This document shows, one piece after another, positions 1-9,047 of a stretch of 64,000 bases of DNA. The stretch is from JBCCCJ01 sp039029315. GTDB taxonomy: Bacteria > Bacteroidota > Bacteroidia > J057. The first letter of the stretch is position 1, and the number at the start of each line of letters is the position of its first letter. The position numbers were made by a program, and so were the translations under genes. Where the stretch lies: NCBI GenBank assembly GCA_039029315.1, contig JBCCGK010000006.1, positions 1 to 64,000 on the forward strand, written 5' to 3'. The notes under the pieces are model-generated. The model worked only from the letters and a program-made list of their open reading frames with translations, was not told the DNA's origin and did no database searches.

Positions 1-92
1 ATCAGCCCACAAGGCCAGGAATCAATGATTTTTCCTTTGGAGGGGGGAGGGGGAGGAATAGAATAGGCATATGTAAATATGTCCCCTATTTA
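1..92. repeat. Truncated copy of hairpin repeat family C at the window edge
   Basis: This stretch repeats the right half of the element at 218-382: both share the words CCCACAAGGCCAGGAATCAA and GATTTTTCC followed by a G-rich run. It then ends with a TGTCCCCTATTTAC terminus like that of the other dispersed repeats. The left part lies outside the window. The space up to 217 shows no gene. Confidence 0.6.
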
Positions 93-217
93 CAAGCCTA
101 TTTTCAATCAGAATTAATCAACATCCCCCAAAAACAGCGAAGTGCATTCATTCAAAAAGGCGGTTTCCAGAGCATATGTGAGGATTTCTCTCCTATAAAA
201 AATGGACAAAGTCAAAC

Positions 218-382
218 TAAGTATGGGGACAAATTTATATTTGGCACTCATCTTCCACCCTCTCGCTCTCCCGCCAGCGGGAGACATCAACCCACAAGGC
301 CAGGAATCAACGATTTTTCCCTTTGGAGAGGGTTGCGGGAGGAAAGAAGTCTTACAATATAATTGTGTCCAGCTACTTACTA
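218..382. repeat. Dispersed hairpin repeat, family C (full copy)
   Basis: The element starts with TAAGTATGGGGACAAATTTA and ends with the inverted terminus AATTGTGTCCAGCTACTTA. In between it carries the short palindrome TCTCCCGCCAGCGGGAGA. An inverted copy lies at 34842-35000 and a truncated one at 1-92. No coding capacity is visible. The ends resemble those of family A (35001, 37957, 61757), so the two families may be moved by the same machinery, which is not present in this window. Confidence 0.7.
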
Positions 383-385
383 AGC

Positions 386-2365
386 CTATTGTTTCAGAAC
401 TCTGACCCAGGCTTGCTGGTCTTCCTTGGTTTGGATGTTTAAGAAATATACCCCAGCAGGACCTTGCAAATCAATCGTTGTTTGTTGGATATTTGTAGCC
501 CTTAGGTCATTTAATTCTTGCCCTGTGACAGTAAGCAATCGAATTCTAATCTGCGGGAATACTTGTCCCAAATCTATGGATAGCACATCCCTAACAGGAT
601 TCGGATAGACACGAATTTGTTCTCCCAACTCATTGGCAACAATCCCGACATTCAATACAGAAAAACAGGCAGAAGTGTCCTGGCACCCATCTTGGCTAAT
701 TTCAACTGCATAGGTGCCATTAATCTGTGGAAGATAGACAGAATCTATCGCTCCGGGAATAGGAGCAAACGCACTATCGCAATACAGCCACTGATAGGAG
801 GCTTCTGTCGCCTGAGCCTCCAGACGAGCCCCTGACAGGAGAACAGTGGTATCAATATTGACAATGGTAACATAAAGAGTCAACACACTATCGCAGCCGA
901 GTCGGGTGGGAATCGTATCCTGATAGGTCCCTGAGTTGGTCCAGGTAAATCTTCCACTTGGCGATGTATAATGAAAGCAAGCCACTACTGAGTCAAGCCC
1001 TGTAGTGTCTCCACAATTCAGAAATAGAAAAGCACTTCCTGCATTGTTCATGGGATTGGCTCCAGTCATATCTTCTCTGTCTTGCTTCACACCCACTAAT
1101 ATGGCATTGCCTGACATGGAAATAGCTTCTCCAAACCTTTCATTTGACCCTCTGTCGCTTGAGACAAGCTTATTGGTCTGTATCCAATTTCCCATTTGAT
1201 TCTCTTGAAACACATATGCTGCTCCAGCTCCTCCAATCATGTTTGTGCCTGCCTCGTCAAATTCATGCTGATAGGCGCCAATAACACAGTTGCCACCATC
1301 GATGGCAATGCTGATTCCAAAGAAATCGCTACTTGTCTTATCCGAAGCAAGCAGTTTCTGGACTTCTATCCAATTGCCGGTGCTATCCTGTTCGAACAGA
1401 TAGGCAGATCCAGCATTCGAAAATAGATTGAATACAGTGGTGTCATGATCATCATTCGGAGCACCTGCTAGAATATGGTCAGCATCCATGGCCACATCAA
1501 ATCCAAATCCATCATCGGACTTGCGGTCCGAAGCAGCAATCTTCTGGCTTTCCAACCAAACACCATTGCTGTCACGCTCGAAGATATAAGCAGCGCCTGT
1601 ATTGCTCAGAAGATGTTGATTGCCATCTGTGGAGATCTCATCTTTTGCGAAGGCTCCGACGACTAGCCTGTGAGCATGTATCGCAACTGATTGGCCGAAC
1701 TGCGCCCGGAACTCCCGATCAGAAGCTGTTATTTTTTGTGTTTCTTCCCATATACCAGCAGGGCTTTTTTCAAACACATAGGCTGCTCCTGCTCTTGCCA
1801 AAAAATTCCCACCCATAGTATCCCTGCTTTCATTCACGGCTCCAACCACAAGATATTCCCCACTGATGGCAACAGCGAACCCAAAATTGGCAATCTGGGC
1901 GGGGTCCGAGGCGTGTAGTTGTTGGCTTTGTAGCCACTGCCCACTGCTGTCTTGCTCAAACACATAAGCCAGACCCGCCATGTCGACAAGGGAACCGGAG
2001 GAGTCAGTAAGGCTTTTCTGAGGGACTCCAACCAATGCATGCTGTTCAGTCATTGCAACAGCATAACCGAACCCATCAAATTGCGAGGGATCTTCATGGA
2101 TGATTTTTTGTCGTTCTGTCCACTTGCCTTGGATGCGTTCATAGATATATGCAGCCCCTACCGAAGAAATAGAATTACCGCCTTGGTTCAGGCCTTCTCC
2201 CCAGGATCCGATAATCGCAAATCGCCCACTGATCGATACTGAAACACCAAATTCATTGCCTGCTGCTCTGTTGCCTGGAACCAGTTTCTCCTTGAGTTGC
2301 CAATCCTGTCCTGCTCCTTCGATACAGGCAGCGAGAATAAGTAGAAGAAAGAAAAATTTTTTCAT
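386..2365 (-). CDS. Secreted FG-GAP-like repeat protein with type IX sorting domain
   Basis: The protein is exported and probably surface-exposed; its ligand is unknown. From the chosen ATG (MKKFFFLLLILAACIEG) it begins with a signal peptide. About eight repeats of roughly 50-60 residues follow, each with the pattern 'FG.SVAI.....VVGA' and 'GAAYVFE', as in FG-GAP/integrin-alpha-like propellers. A cysteine-containing spacer follows, then a C-terminal Por-type sorting domain with the typical VYPNPV motif and a GVYFLNIQ strand. An in-frame ATG 51 bases upstream would put 17 charged residues before the signal peptide and is less likely. The protein at 7411 has a related repeat layout. Confidence 0.85.
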   Translation of the reverse strand: MKKFFFLLLILAACIEGAGQDWQLKEKLVPGNRAAGNEFGVSVSISGRFAIIGSWGEGLNQGGNSISSVGAAYIYERIQGKWTERQKIIHEDPSQFDGFGYAVAMTEQHALVGVPQKSLTDSSGSLVDMAGLAYVFEQDSSGQWLQSQQLHASDPAQIANFGFAVAISGEYLVVGAVNESRDTMGGNFLARAGAAYVFEKSPAGIWEETQKITASDREFRAQFGQSVAIHAHRLVVGAFAKDEISTDGNQHLLSNTGAAYIFERDSNGVWLESQKIAASDRKSDDGFGFDVAMDADHILAGAPNDDHDTTVFNLFSNAGSAYLFEQDSTGNWIEVQKLLASDKTSSDFFGISIAIDGGNCVIGAYQHEFDEAGTNMIGGAGAAYVFQENQMGNWIQTNKLVSSDRGSNERFGEAISMSGNAILVGVKQDREDMTGANPMNNAGSAFLFLNCGDTTGLDSVVACFHYTSPSGRFTWTNSGTYQDTIPTRLGCDSVLTLYVTIVNIDTTVLLSGARLEAQATEASYQWLYCDSAFAPIPGAIDSVYLPQINGTYAVEISQDGCQDTSACFSVLNVGIVANELGEQIRVYPNPVRDVLSIDLGQVFPQIRIRLLTVTGQELNDLRATNIQQTTIDLQGPAGVYFLNIQTKEDQQAWVRVLKQ

Positions 2366-2601
2366 GGATTTAGACCTTTTGAGTATCTGTTTTATTTCTT
2401 CCACCAGTCTAATCAATTTGACAGGAATAATCTATGTGGATAGCCTTTTTTCTTAGAAAAAAAATTTGACCAAGCCAACTCATGAGTGATTCCTGAAGCT
2501 CAACAAATCATATTCTCCTATCTCCCTCCATACCATCCATGCACATCAATTAACCATCCATCCTCTATCTGCCCTTAAACCTGCTAACATTCCATACCTT
2601 A

Positions 2602-2761
2602 GAGACTGTTTTGAGATCTGTGCTGAGAATGTTTATGGTGTATTTTTTTTCAGACAAGGCTCTTTTTTCATCTGATAGTGGTGCTATGAGATGAAAAAAA
2701 GCTGAAGGATGGGGAAAAAAGACGCATACAAAAAATAAGCGACAGATGTTCAAACAGTCTC
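2602..2761. mobile_element. MITE copy 1 (IS5/IS1031-like ends, TTA target duplication)
   Basis: This 160-bp element begins GAGACTGTTTTGAGATCTGT and ends with the inverted form ...TTCAAACAGTCTC. It is flanked on both sides by TTA (2599-2601 and 2762-2764). The centre is a hairpin whose arms differ from those of the other copies but still pair (CATCT...AGATG instead of GTTCT...AGAAC), flanked by T and A runs. It encodes no transposase. Full copies are at 24860, 34596 and 53586. Confidence 0.85.
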
Positions 2762-2799
2762 TTAGCATCGCAATATACATATCATCTACCCTGGCGAGA

Positions 2800-3375
2800 A
2801 TGGGAACACACATCATCCGGGCCAATAAGGTCCAAGCTCTGATTCTTTTTCTCCTTGCTGCCTTGCTTCTCCATACCTTTCTTCCAGTGATCATGGATCT
2901 TATCACTGGACGCAGATCCGAACTCAGTCCCGAAAACATTTTGATGGGGATCTGTTATCCTCCGCTTGCATTGGCTTCAGTGGCATTAGGCCTTTTAAGT
3001 CTGCGGCGATTATTGATCATCGGCCCGGTAATTGAAGTCAATGATTATGGCATCATCGATCGGGTATCCGTGGCTGAAGCAGGTTTTATTCCCTGGAGCA
3101 ATATTGCCCATGTCGAACTCATTACAGATGTTGGGAATCATATGCTCGCCCTATTTCTCTACGATGATGATTTTATCCACAAAAAACTCACCTTTGTCCA
3201 GTATCTTTTGCTCAAGCGAAATCTGAATCAGGCAGAAGCATTGGTCCAGATTCGAGCAGGTGATATCCATCTTCCTTTGGAACAGTTACAGGCTTTCATT
3301 CAGGAACAAATCAGCCTCCACACCTATCAGGAAAATAATGTTGACCAACAGGAAGGCGACGTTTATTTTTCTTGA
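2800..3375 (+). CDS. STM3941-like membrane protein
   Basis: Two hydrophobic segments (about residues 8-30 and 48-72) precede a cytoplasmic domain. That domain carries the pattern 'NDYGIIDRVS....GFIPWSNIAHVEL', which matches the STM3941 family of unknown function. The reading frame is open further upstream to an ATG at 2746, but that ATG lies inside the MITE right end, so its 18 extra residues are translated mobile-element and spacer sequence. I therefore take the ATG at 2800. The MITE sits 38 bp upstream and may have altered this gene's promoter. Confidence 0.65.
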   Translation: MGTHIIRANKVQALILFLLAALLLHTFLPVIMDLITGRRSELSPENILMGICYPPLALASVALGLLSLRRLLIIGPVIEVNDYGIIDRVSVAEAGFIPWSNIAHVELITDVGNHMLALFLYDDDFIHKKLTFVQYLLLKRNLNQAEALVQIRAGDIHLPLEQLQAFIQEQISLHTYQENNVDQQEGDVYFS

Positions 3376-3436
3376 TCTTTCAGTAATTATTCGGAAATAA
3401 TGTTTTCTTGGGGGAGAATCCTCAAGATCTATCTCC

Positions 3437-4579
3437 ATGACTCCTATCAGCCGTAGATTCTGGCTTCAAAAAAGCCTATTGGCCTCCTCAGGCATATTCC
3501 TGGGAACATCCATGACAGCCAACAGCATGTCCTCCTTCATCGAAGCCTATGGAGAAGAGCATCCTTTACTCCGCTTACATTGGAATGAGAATCCTTATGG
3601 CCCTTCTCCCACAACGCTGGATGCCATGAAGGAAGCACTCAGTCTCTCCAATCAGTATCCGGATGATCATATAGAGAAACTGGGAGTTGAATTATTGAAG
3701 AAAAAGCAGACATCTATCGCTTCTCTCCAGAAACATGCTTCTGTCATGATCGCCCCTGGTTCAACTGACATTCTTTGTTTACTCGGTCAACAAGTAGGAC
3801 TGCAACAAGGAGAGATTCTGACTGCATGGCCCTCTTTTCCTACCTTGACTAATTTTGGAGAAGCTTTCGGGGCAAGTATTAAAAAGATGCCTTTGGATAT
3901 TGATCAAAAGCTTGATCTTGGAAGGATGCTGGATGCGATCACAGAGAAGACCTCCCTGATTTCGATTTGCAATCCTAACAATCCGAGTTCGACGGAAGTT
4001 CCTCATGCAGATCTGATGGAATTTTGTGGCAAAGTGCCTGAAAAGGTATTGGTCTGCGTGGATGAGGCTTATATTGAATATTCTCAAGGGGGAGATGAAT
4101 TTAGCATGCTTCCATTGGTATCGACTCTTCCCAACTTGATCGTCATTCGTACCTTCTCCAAAGCGTATGGCCTGGCTGGGATGCGAATCGGCTATGCTGT
4201 CTCTCAGCCACACAATCTTCGCCTCCTAAGACAAGCTCATCCGGGACAGGGATTTTCGATTGGAGTTGCCTCTGTTCATGGAGCGATGGCTGCCCTGAAC
4301 GATCAGGAGCATCTTCAGTTTTGTTTACAGAAAAATGAAGAAGGACGTCAGATCATGTATCAGGCTTTTGGCAAATGGGAGGTTGCCTACAGTCCTTCTT
4401 CCACCAATTTTATCTATGCCAAATCGGATCGCTTTCATTCAGACATGTTAGCCAGACTCAAAACCCAAAACATCCTCATCACACAATGGCCGATCATGGA
4501 GGATCATATTCGTATCAGCATTGGCAAACCAGATGAGATGCATCGCTTTGTGGAAGAGGCTGCTCAATATGTGTTATAG
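3437..4579 (+). CDS. Tat-exported PLP-dependent aminotransferase, HisC-like
   Basis: A class I/II aminotransferase fold resembling histidinol-phosphate aminotransferase. The sequence shows the N-terminal substrate motif HWNENPYGPSP, the central CNPNNPSS and DEAYIEY blocks, and the PLP lysine in FSKAYGLAGMRIGY. Unlike the biosynthetic HisC, the protein begins with a twin-arginine signal (SRRFWLQKS followed by a hydrophobic stretch), so it is probably exported folded with its cofactor. No histidine genes are nearby, which argues against a role in histidine synthesis. The true amino-acid substrate cannot be told from the sequence. Confidence 0.85.
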   Translation: MTPISRRFWLQKSLLASSGIFLGTSMTANSMSSFIEAYGEEHPLLRLHWNENPYGPSPTTLDAMKEALSLSNQYPDDHIEKLGVELLKKKQTSIASLQKHASVMIAPGSTDILCLLGQQVGLQQGEILTAWPSFPTLTNFGEAFGASIKKMPLDIDQKLDLGRMLDAITEKTSLISICNPNNPSSTEVPHADLMEFCGKVPEKVLVCVDEAYIEYSQGGDEFSMLPLVSTLPNLIVIRTFSKAYGLAGMRIGYAVSQPHNLRLLRQAHPGQGFSIGVASVHGAMAALNDQEHLQFCLQKNEEGRQIMYQAFGKWEVAYSPSSTNFIYAKSDRFHSDMLARLKTQNILITQWPIMEDHIRISIGKPDEMHRFVEEAAQYVL

Positions 4580-4594
4580 TTTGGGAGAAAAATC

Positions 4595-5113
4595 CTAGTT
4601 TTTCAGCATGTCATGCATCCTTTTCTCTCCCCAATCATAGAGGCCATCGAATACCCCAGCATCGAACAGCACCTGGAGAAATTGGGCGAGAGATTGTGTT
4701 AATGCAACAGATTTATAGAGTAACCTAAGCTGAGATTGATTCGCATTGATCTGCTCTTTGATCTTTTCAATTCCTATATCATATAGGATGGAATACTTGT
4801 TTGGATCCTTAAGTTCTATGACCACTCGCCACACATCACAAAACACCAAATAATCCGCAAAATAGAACTCCCTCTCCCCTATCATCAGCTCATCTTGCAC
4901 GTTTTCCAGCGGAAGGATTCTAAACAAATCATCTCCCACCTCAAACCCATTGCTATAGCGGTAGAGCGTTTTGAAATCATCGGGCAGTGAGATGCCTGTG
5001 CGCTGCTCAAAGTGAAGGATGTCTGCATCTGAAGCTTCACCATACAGGGTGATGTTCAAGCTCTGTTGCTCTCGATCAATTCTTTGGATGATGTCGCTCA
5101 TTTCCAGACGCAT
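4595..5113 (-). CDS. SMI1/KNR4 family protein
   Basis: The 172-residue protein shows the SMI1/KNR4 (SUKH) signature: an early 'FEQRTGISLPDDFKTLYRYSNGF' region, an 'ILPLENV' strand and a later 'YLVFCDVW' strand. SUKH proteins often act as immunity proteins to polymorphic toxins, but no toxin gene adjoins this one, so that role is not supported here. A second ATG lies four codons in. It precedes the two Uma2 genes' 3' ends on the same strand and may be the last gene of a short transcript. Confidence 0.8.
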   Translation of the reverse strand: MRLEMSDIIQRIDREQQSLNITLYGEASDADILHFEQRTGISLPDDFKTLYRYSNGFEVGDDLFRILPLENVQDELMIGEREFYFADYLVFCDVWRVVIELKDPNKYSILYDIGIEKIKEQINANQSQLRLLYKSVALTQSLAQFLQVLFDAGVFDGLYDWGEKRMHDMLKN

Positions 5114-5137
5114 AAGAAGGCATTAGGTGGCGTATAC

Positions 5138-5692
5138 TTAGTCGAAAATCATATCGACAGACATCGTTTCACTTGATCCGGGAATTGGGATATGACCTCC
5201 GGATTTGAAGATATGAACCGATTCATATTGATCCTCAATTGGATTCAGATAAACTTCTATTGCCTCTCCCGCTACATTCACAATCCACAGTTCAGGAATT
5301 CCCGCGGAGGCATAGAGTGGAACCTTGATCGTTCGATCATACGACAAGGATGAATCTGCGATTTCAATAAGCAACAAAACCTCATCAGGGCCAGGATGGG
5401 CAGACACATAATCGTCCGTTCTGGGATATACTACAGCAATATCCGGTTCCGGCTCTGAATGATTGTCCAATGTGGTCGGATCTTGAAATCGAAGGATATA
5501 CGTTTCCTCCAACTCCTTCAATGCTTTTGTTAATCGTGTAGTATAGCCAGCATGCTTGCTCCCTTTTGGACTCATACAGATCATTTCTCCATGGATAAGC
5601 TCCACTCGTTCATCCTCATGAAGAATCCCGACCGCTATCATTTTGTGATAGTCTGCAACGGTAAATTTTCGGTGAATCAAGGTCATGCTCAT
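5138..5692 (-). CDS. Uma2-family PD-(D/E)XK endonuclease-like protein, copy 2
   Basis: The 184-residue protein has the Uma2 (DUF820) pattern: an early 'ADYHKMIAVGILHEDERVELIHGEMICMSP' segment, the 'EPEPDIAVV' strand with an acidic residue, and 'VLLLIEIADSSLSYDRTIKVPLYASAGIPELWIVN'. The glutamate in LIEIADSS and the lysine of the 'K.PLYA' helix fit the PD-(D/E)XK core. It is a close paralogue of the gene at 5755, of identical length, so the pair arose by tandem duplication. The biological role of Uma2 proteins is not settled. Confidence 0.85.
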   Translation of the reverse strand: MSMTLIHRKFTVADYHKMIAVGILHEDERVELIHGEMICMSPKGSKHAGYTTRLTKALKELEETYILRFQDPTTLDNHSEPEPDIAVVYPRTDDYVSAHPGPDEVLLLIEIADSSLSYDRTIKVPLYASAGIPELWIVNVAGEAIEVYLNPIEDQYESVHIFKSGGHIPIPGSSETMSVDMIFD

Positions 5693-5754
5693 CCGTTTTG
5701 TGAATCAAACACTTTCCTTGTAAGTCTATCTCAAAATAAGCACAAAGCCAGCTC

Positions 5755-6309
5755 TTATCCAACGATCCCCCCGACTGCGATGATTTCGCTTGACCCAGGA
5801 ACGGGAATATAATCTCCTGGCAAAAAAATTTCTCTTGATTGATATTTATTCCCGGAAGGGTCTCGGTATACTTCCAGTTGTTGATCACACACATTCACAA
5901 TCCAGCATTCTGTAATTCCTTCAGCTGCATACAGAGGTAACTTGATGGCCCGATCAAATTGCAAAGAGGAATCAGCAACTTCTATCAAAAGAAATATATC
6001 AGAAGGGCCAGGATGTGCGGCAACATAATAGTCAGGCTGCCTCTTCACCAAAGCAACATCCGGCTCTGGTTCTGAATGATCACTCAATGTAATAGGCTCT
6101 TGATAACGAGTGAGAATTTCTTTTCCCAAACTTACCAAAGCCTCTTGAATTCGGGATATACAGGCGGAGTGCTTACTCCCTTTTGGACTCATACAGATCA
6201 TGTTTCCTCGGATGAGTTCCACCCGTTCATCCTCATGCAGAATCCCCACCTTGATCATGGTGTGATAGTCAGCTACAGTAAATTTTCGGCGAATCAAGGC
6301 CATGCTCAT
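5755..6309 (-). CDS. Uma2-family PD-(D/E)XK endonuclease-like protein, copy 1
   Basis: This is the upstream member of a tandem Uma2 pair. It keeps every family block (HEDERVELIRG, EPEPDVALV, LLIEVADSS, IKLPLYAAEGI) and has the same 184-residue length as its neighbour 62 bp downstream on the same strand. The two diverge mostly in the middle helix and at the C-terminus. The family has a PD-(D/E)XK nuclease fold; its target and function here are unknown. Confidence 0.85.
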   Translation of the reverse strand: MSMALIRRKFTVADYHTMIKVGILHEDERVELIRGNMICMSPKGSKHSACISRIQEALVSLGKEILTRYQEPITLSDHSEPEPDVALVKRQPDYYVAAHPGPSDIFLLIEVADSSLQFDRAIKLPLYAAEGITECWIVNVCDQQLEVYRDPSGNKYQSREIFLPGDYIPVPGSSEIIAVGGIVG

Positions 6310-6370
6310 CCTATGATTGAATCAAACATTATCCTTGTAAGTCCTCTACAAGGTACTCAAATCCTGGCAA

Positions 6371-7363
6371 TTATTGTATCCCTTTTTTCAAATCAGGAAA
6401 AACCTTACCGACTTTTGTCAGAATATAGTCTCCATACGTTCCTGAGAATTGATGAACACTCGCTCCATCCCAACGTTGGTGCTGATCGTCCTCAGGGAGA
6501 ACAATATCCGGCAACTCGATAGCAGCAATCTCAGCATCGACATTCGGATCAAAAAAGAAAGGGAAAGAATAACGGTCCTTGCCGCTGGTATTCAAAACCC
6601 GATGTGGCGTAGATCGATACAGTCCTCCTGTCATACGATCAAGCATATCTCCGATGTTGCACACAAAGGTTCCCGGTACATAAGGCGCATCGATCCACTT
6701 GTCTGAACTTTTGATCTGCAATCCCCCCACGCTGTCTTGTTTGAGAATGGTCAGCACGCCATAATCTGTATGTTCTCCTACTCCCCACTGATCCTCCACC
6801 TCCTCTGAAGATGGATAATAAAAAATCCGAAAAAGCGTCAATGGATCTGCCGTATAGCGTGCCTGAAAATATCCTTCATCCAAGCCCAGACTCATGGCAA
6901 TTCCACGCATCAGATCATGCCCCAAGTTGGTGAGGGCATCCATATAACTCAGCACAATTCTGCGAAATTCAGGGATTTCGGCGGGAAAGAGATTCGCCCC
7001 ATGCATTGGTCGCCCTGCCTGAACTCTTGGATCATCTGGTCCCAATTCACTCCCCAGGTATAAACCTGCTTTCAAGTCGGGCTTGCCAGAGGTGAGTTCT
7101 CCGCCGAGTGGAAAATAGCCCCGCCAGGCCCGACCGCCCTTCTCCATGCTGATCTTCTGTTTGGCGGCCTCTTCCAAATCAAAAAACTGTGCACTGACCT
7201 CTTCCAACTCCTGTTGAAGCTGTTCAGAGACCCCATGCCCGGAGATGTAGAAAAAACCATGTGTCTGGCAAGCCTTGCGAATCGCATGAGCTACTTCTGT
7301 TTGTTGCGCTGATTGTGCCAACAATGGCGCAATATCTATGACTGGAACTGAATGTTTCTGCAT
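6371..7363 (-). CDS. 2-oxoglutarate/Fe(II) oxygenase, isopenicillin N synthase-like
   Basis: A soluble non-haem iron oxygenase of the IPNS/flavonol-synthase superfamily, 330 residues as usual. The N-terminal DIOX_N part starts VPVIDIAPLL with the 'THGFFYISGHGV' motif. The jelly-roll part has the iron ligands in GEHTDYG (H and D) and the distal histidine in TPHRVLN, with the 2-oxoglutarate-binding RYSFPFF. It lies between unrelated genes, so its substrate cannot be inferred from context. Start at MQKHSVPV is the only good one. Confidence 0.88.
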   Translation of the reverse strand: MQKHSVPVIDIAPLLAQSAQQTEVAHAIRKACQTHGFFYISGHGVSEQLQQELEEVSAQFFDLEEAAKQKISMEKGGRAWRGYFPLGGELTSGKPDLKAGLYLGSELGPDDPRVQAGRPMHGANLFPAEIPEFRRIVLSYMDALTNLGHDLMRGIAMSLGLDEGYFQARYTADPLTLFRIFYYPSSEEVEDQWGVGEHTDYGVLTILKQDSVGGLQIKSSDKWIDAPYVPGTFVCNIGDMLDRMTGGLYRSTPHRVLNTSGKDRYSFPFFFDPNVDAEIAAIELPDIVLPEDDQHQRWDGASVHQFSGTYGDYILTKVGKVFPDLKKGIQ

Positions 7364-7410
7364 CTGTTAACCTTTCGTGGAAATGTAACATTGCTGGAAA
7401 AATTGAACAA

Positions 7411-8895
7411 ATGAAAAAATACTTTTTGTTTCTGGTGATCTGTACTTTCTTTTTCAGTCTTAGTCCTGCGCAGTTTTCACAAGTGGGGAGTCAACTGGAC
7501 GGCAATGCCCCCAATGATAATTTTGGTTTTTCTGTAGCCATGAACGAATCAGGCAAAACCATCATCGTGGGTGCGCCGCTGTATGATTCGGATTTTGGTC
7601 AGGTCCGGGTATTCCAACAAATAGCAGGGGACTGGACACAAATCGGAGGAGATATCAACGGGAATGAAATCGGCCATCAATTTGGGTTTTCTGTGGCGAT
7701 CAGTGCCAATGGAAAGCGCATTGCATTGGGCGGAATTGGAGGAAGTACGACAACGCAAGGCGGCCATGTCAGGGTCTATGATCTGGTCAATGAACAATGG
7801 GTTCAGCGAGGGGAAACCATTCTTGCGGAGGCAGTTGGAGATCAGTTTGGATCAGCCATCGCCATGAATGCCGCTGGAAATCGTATCGTAGTCGGCGCCA
7901 CCAAAAATGATGGAAATGGGCAGGATGCGGGTCATGTCCGGGTCTATGAATTCCAAAACAATGCTTGGACTCAATTGGGAGTTGATCTTGATGGAGCAGC
8001 TGCGGGGGATGAATATGGAATCAGTGTCAGCATGAGCCGGGATGGGAACATCATCGCAGCAGGTTCAAGCAGAAACAGCAGCGCGGGAAGTGCTGCTGGG
8101 CAAGCCCAAGTCTTCCAATGGCAAAATGGAAGCTGGACACAAATGGGCAGTGATATCCTGGGACAACATGCCAATGAGTTCCTGGGCTTAAGCTTGAACC
8201 TGGCAGAGGATGGTCATACGCTTGCTGTAGGAGCTTCGGGCCACAATCACGGAGCGGGAATTGGTTCTGTTAGAGTCTATTCATTTGACAACAACCTATG
8301 GACGCAAAAAGGCATGGATATCCGTGGAAGTCTCACTACCGAAGCCTTTGGGCAGACCGTCTCTATCAATGGAGATGGGACTATCCTGGGGATCGGTACA
8401 CCCTCTTCAGATGAAGCTGGTACTTCTTCTGGTCGATTCAATCTTTTCAGCTATGACAGTACTGTTTGGGCAGAAGTTTATCAGCCCATCACTGGCAAGG
8501 CGAGTTTTGATTTTGTAGGAAAAAGTCTGGCTCTCAACCGGGAAGGCAATCGATTCGTCATTGGTGCCAATCTCGCCAATGGCACGCAAGGATACACAGT
8601 CGTCTATGAAGACAGCCTCATGCCTGTATCGATCCAGCATCAGTTGATTCCCGGCTTCCTTCAGATTCTTCCCAAACGGGATCATATTTCTATCCAATTG
8701 GAACTGCCAAACCAGAGTCATCCTGTGAGCCTGAGCCTTTCCTCCTTATCTGCTCAGGCCATTTATTCCGAGACTCTCCCCTATCGTTCCTCCTATACCA
8801 TCCCAGCCTCCTTGGCGAGTGGTGTCTATCTGTTGCGGATCAAACAAAATCATCGGATGCTGATCCGGAAATTAATTGTTCGGACGAATGAGTAG
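7411..8895 (+). CDS. Secreted beta-propeller-like repeat protein with type IX sorting tail
   Basis: The 494-residue protein starts with a signal peptide (MKKYFLFLVICTFFFSLSPA). It then has about seven repeats of some 50 residues, patterned 'DG...D.FG.SVAMN..G....VGA.......GQVRVYQ....W.Q.G.DI.G', as in WD-like or FG-GAP propellers found on Bacteroidota surface proteins. The last 80 residues are a Por-type C-terminal domain (ISIQLELPN ... SGVYLLRIKQNHRMLIRKLIV), although the usual 'YPNP' start is replaced by 'ILPKRD'. Ligand unknown. Confidence 0.8.
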   Translation: MKKYFLFLVICTFFFSLSPAQFSQVGSQLDGNAPNDNFGFSVAMNESGKTIIVGAPLYDSDFGQVRVFQQIAGDWTQIGGDINGNEIGHQFGFSVAISANGKRIALGGIGGSTTTQGGHVRVYDLVNEQWVQRGETILAEAVGDQFGSAIAMNAAGNRIVVGATKNDGNGQDAGHVRVYEFQNNAWTQLGVDLDGAAAGDEYGISVSMSRDGNIIAAGSSRNSSAGSAAGQAQVFQWQNGSWTQMGSDILGQHANEFLGLSLNLAEDGHTLAVGASGHNHGAGIGSVRVYSFDNNLWTQKGMDIRGSLTTEAFGQTVSINGDGTILGIGTPSSDEAGTSSGRFNLFSYDSTVWAEVYQPITGKASFDFVGKSLALNREGNRFVIGANLANGTQGYTVVYEDSLMPVSIQHQLIPGFLQILPKRDHISIQLELPNQSHPVSLSLSSLSAQAIYSETLPYRSSYTIPASLASGVYLLRIKQNHRMLIRKLIVRTNE

Positions 8896-9011
8896 TTGGG
8901 AAGGATCAGGATTCGTCCTATAAGACATTCACCAACATCCACAAAAAGAAACCTTTGAGCCTCCTTTTCTTGCCAAAAAACCAGTGAGATCCCCCAAAGA
9001 AGAAAATTCTA

Positions 9012-9041
9012 TTGTAATTTGAGACAGAATTCAAATTACAA
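9012..9041. promoter_or_regulatory. Perfect inverted repeat just before the phosphoesterase start
   Basis: TTGTAATTTGA (9012-9022) and TCAAATTACAA (9031-9041) are exact reverse complements separated by 8 bp, ending six bases before the ATG at 9048. It could be an operator for an unknown dimeric regulator or a 5'-leader hairpin. It also contains TAATTTG, close to but one base short of the Bacteroidota -7 element TAnnTTTG. Confidence 0.5.
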
Positions 9042-9047
9042 CAATTC

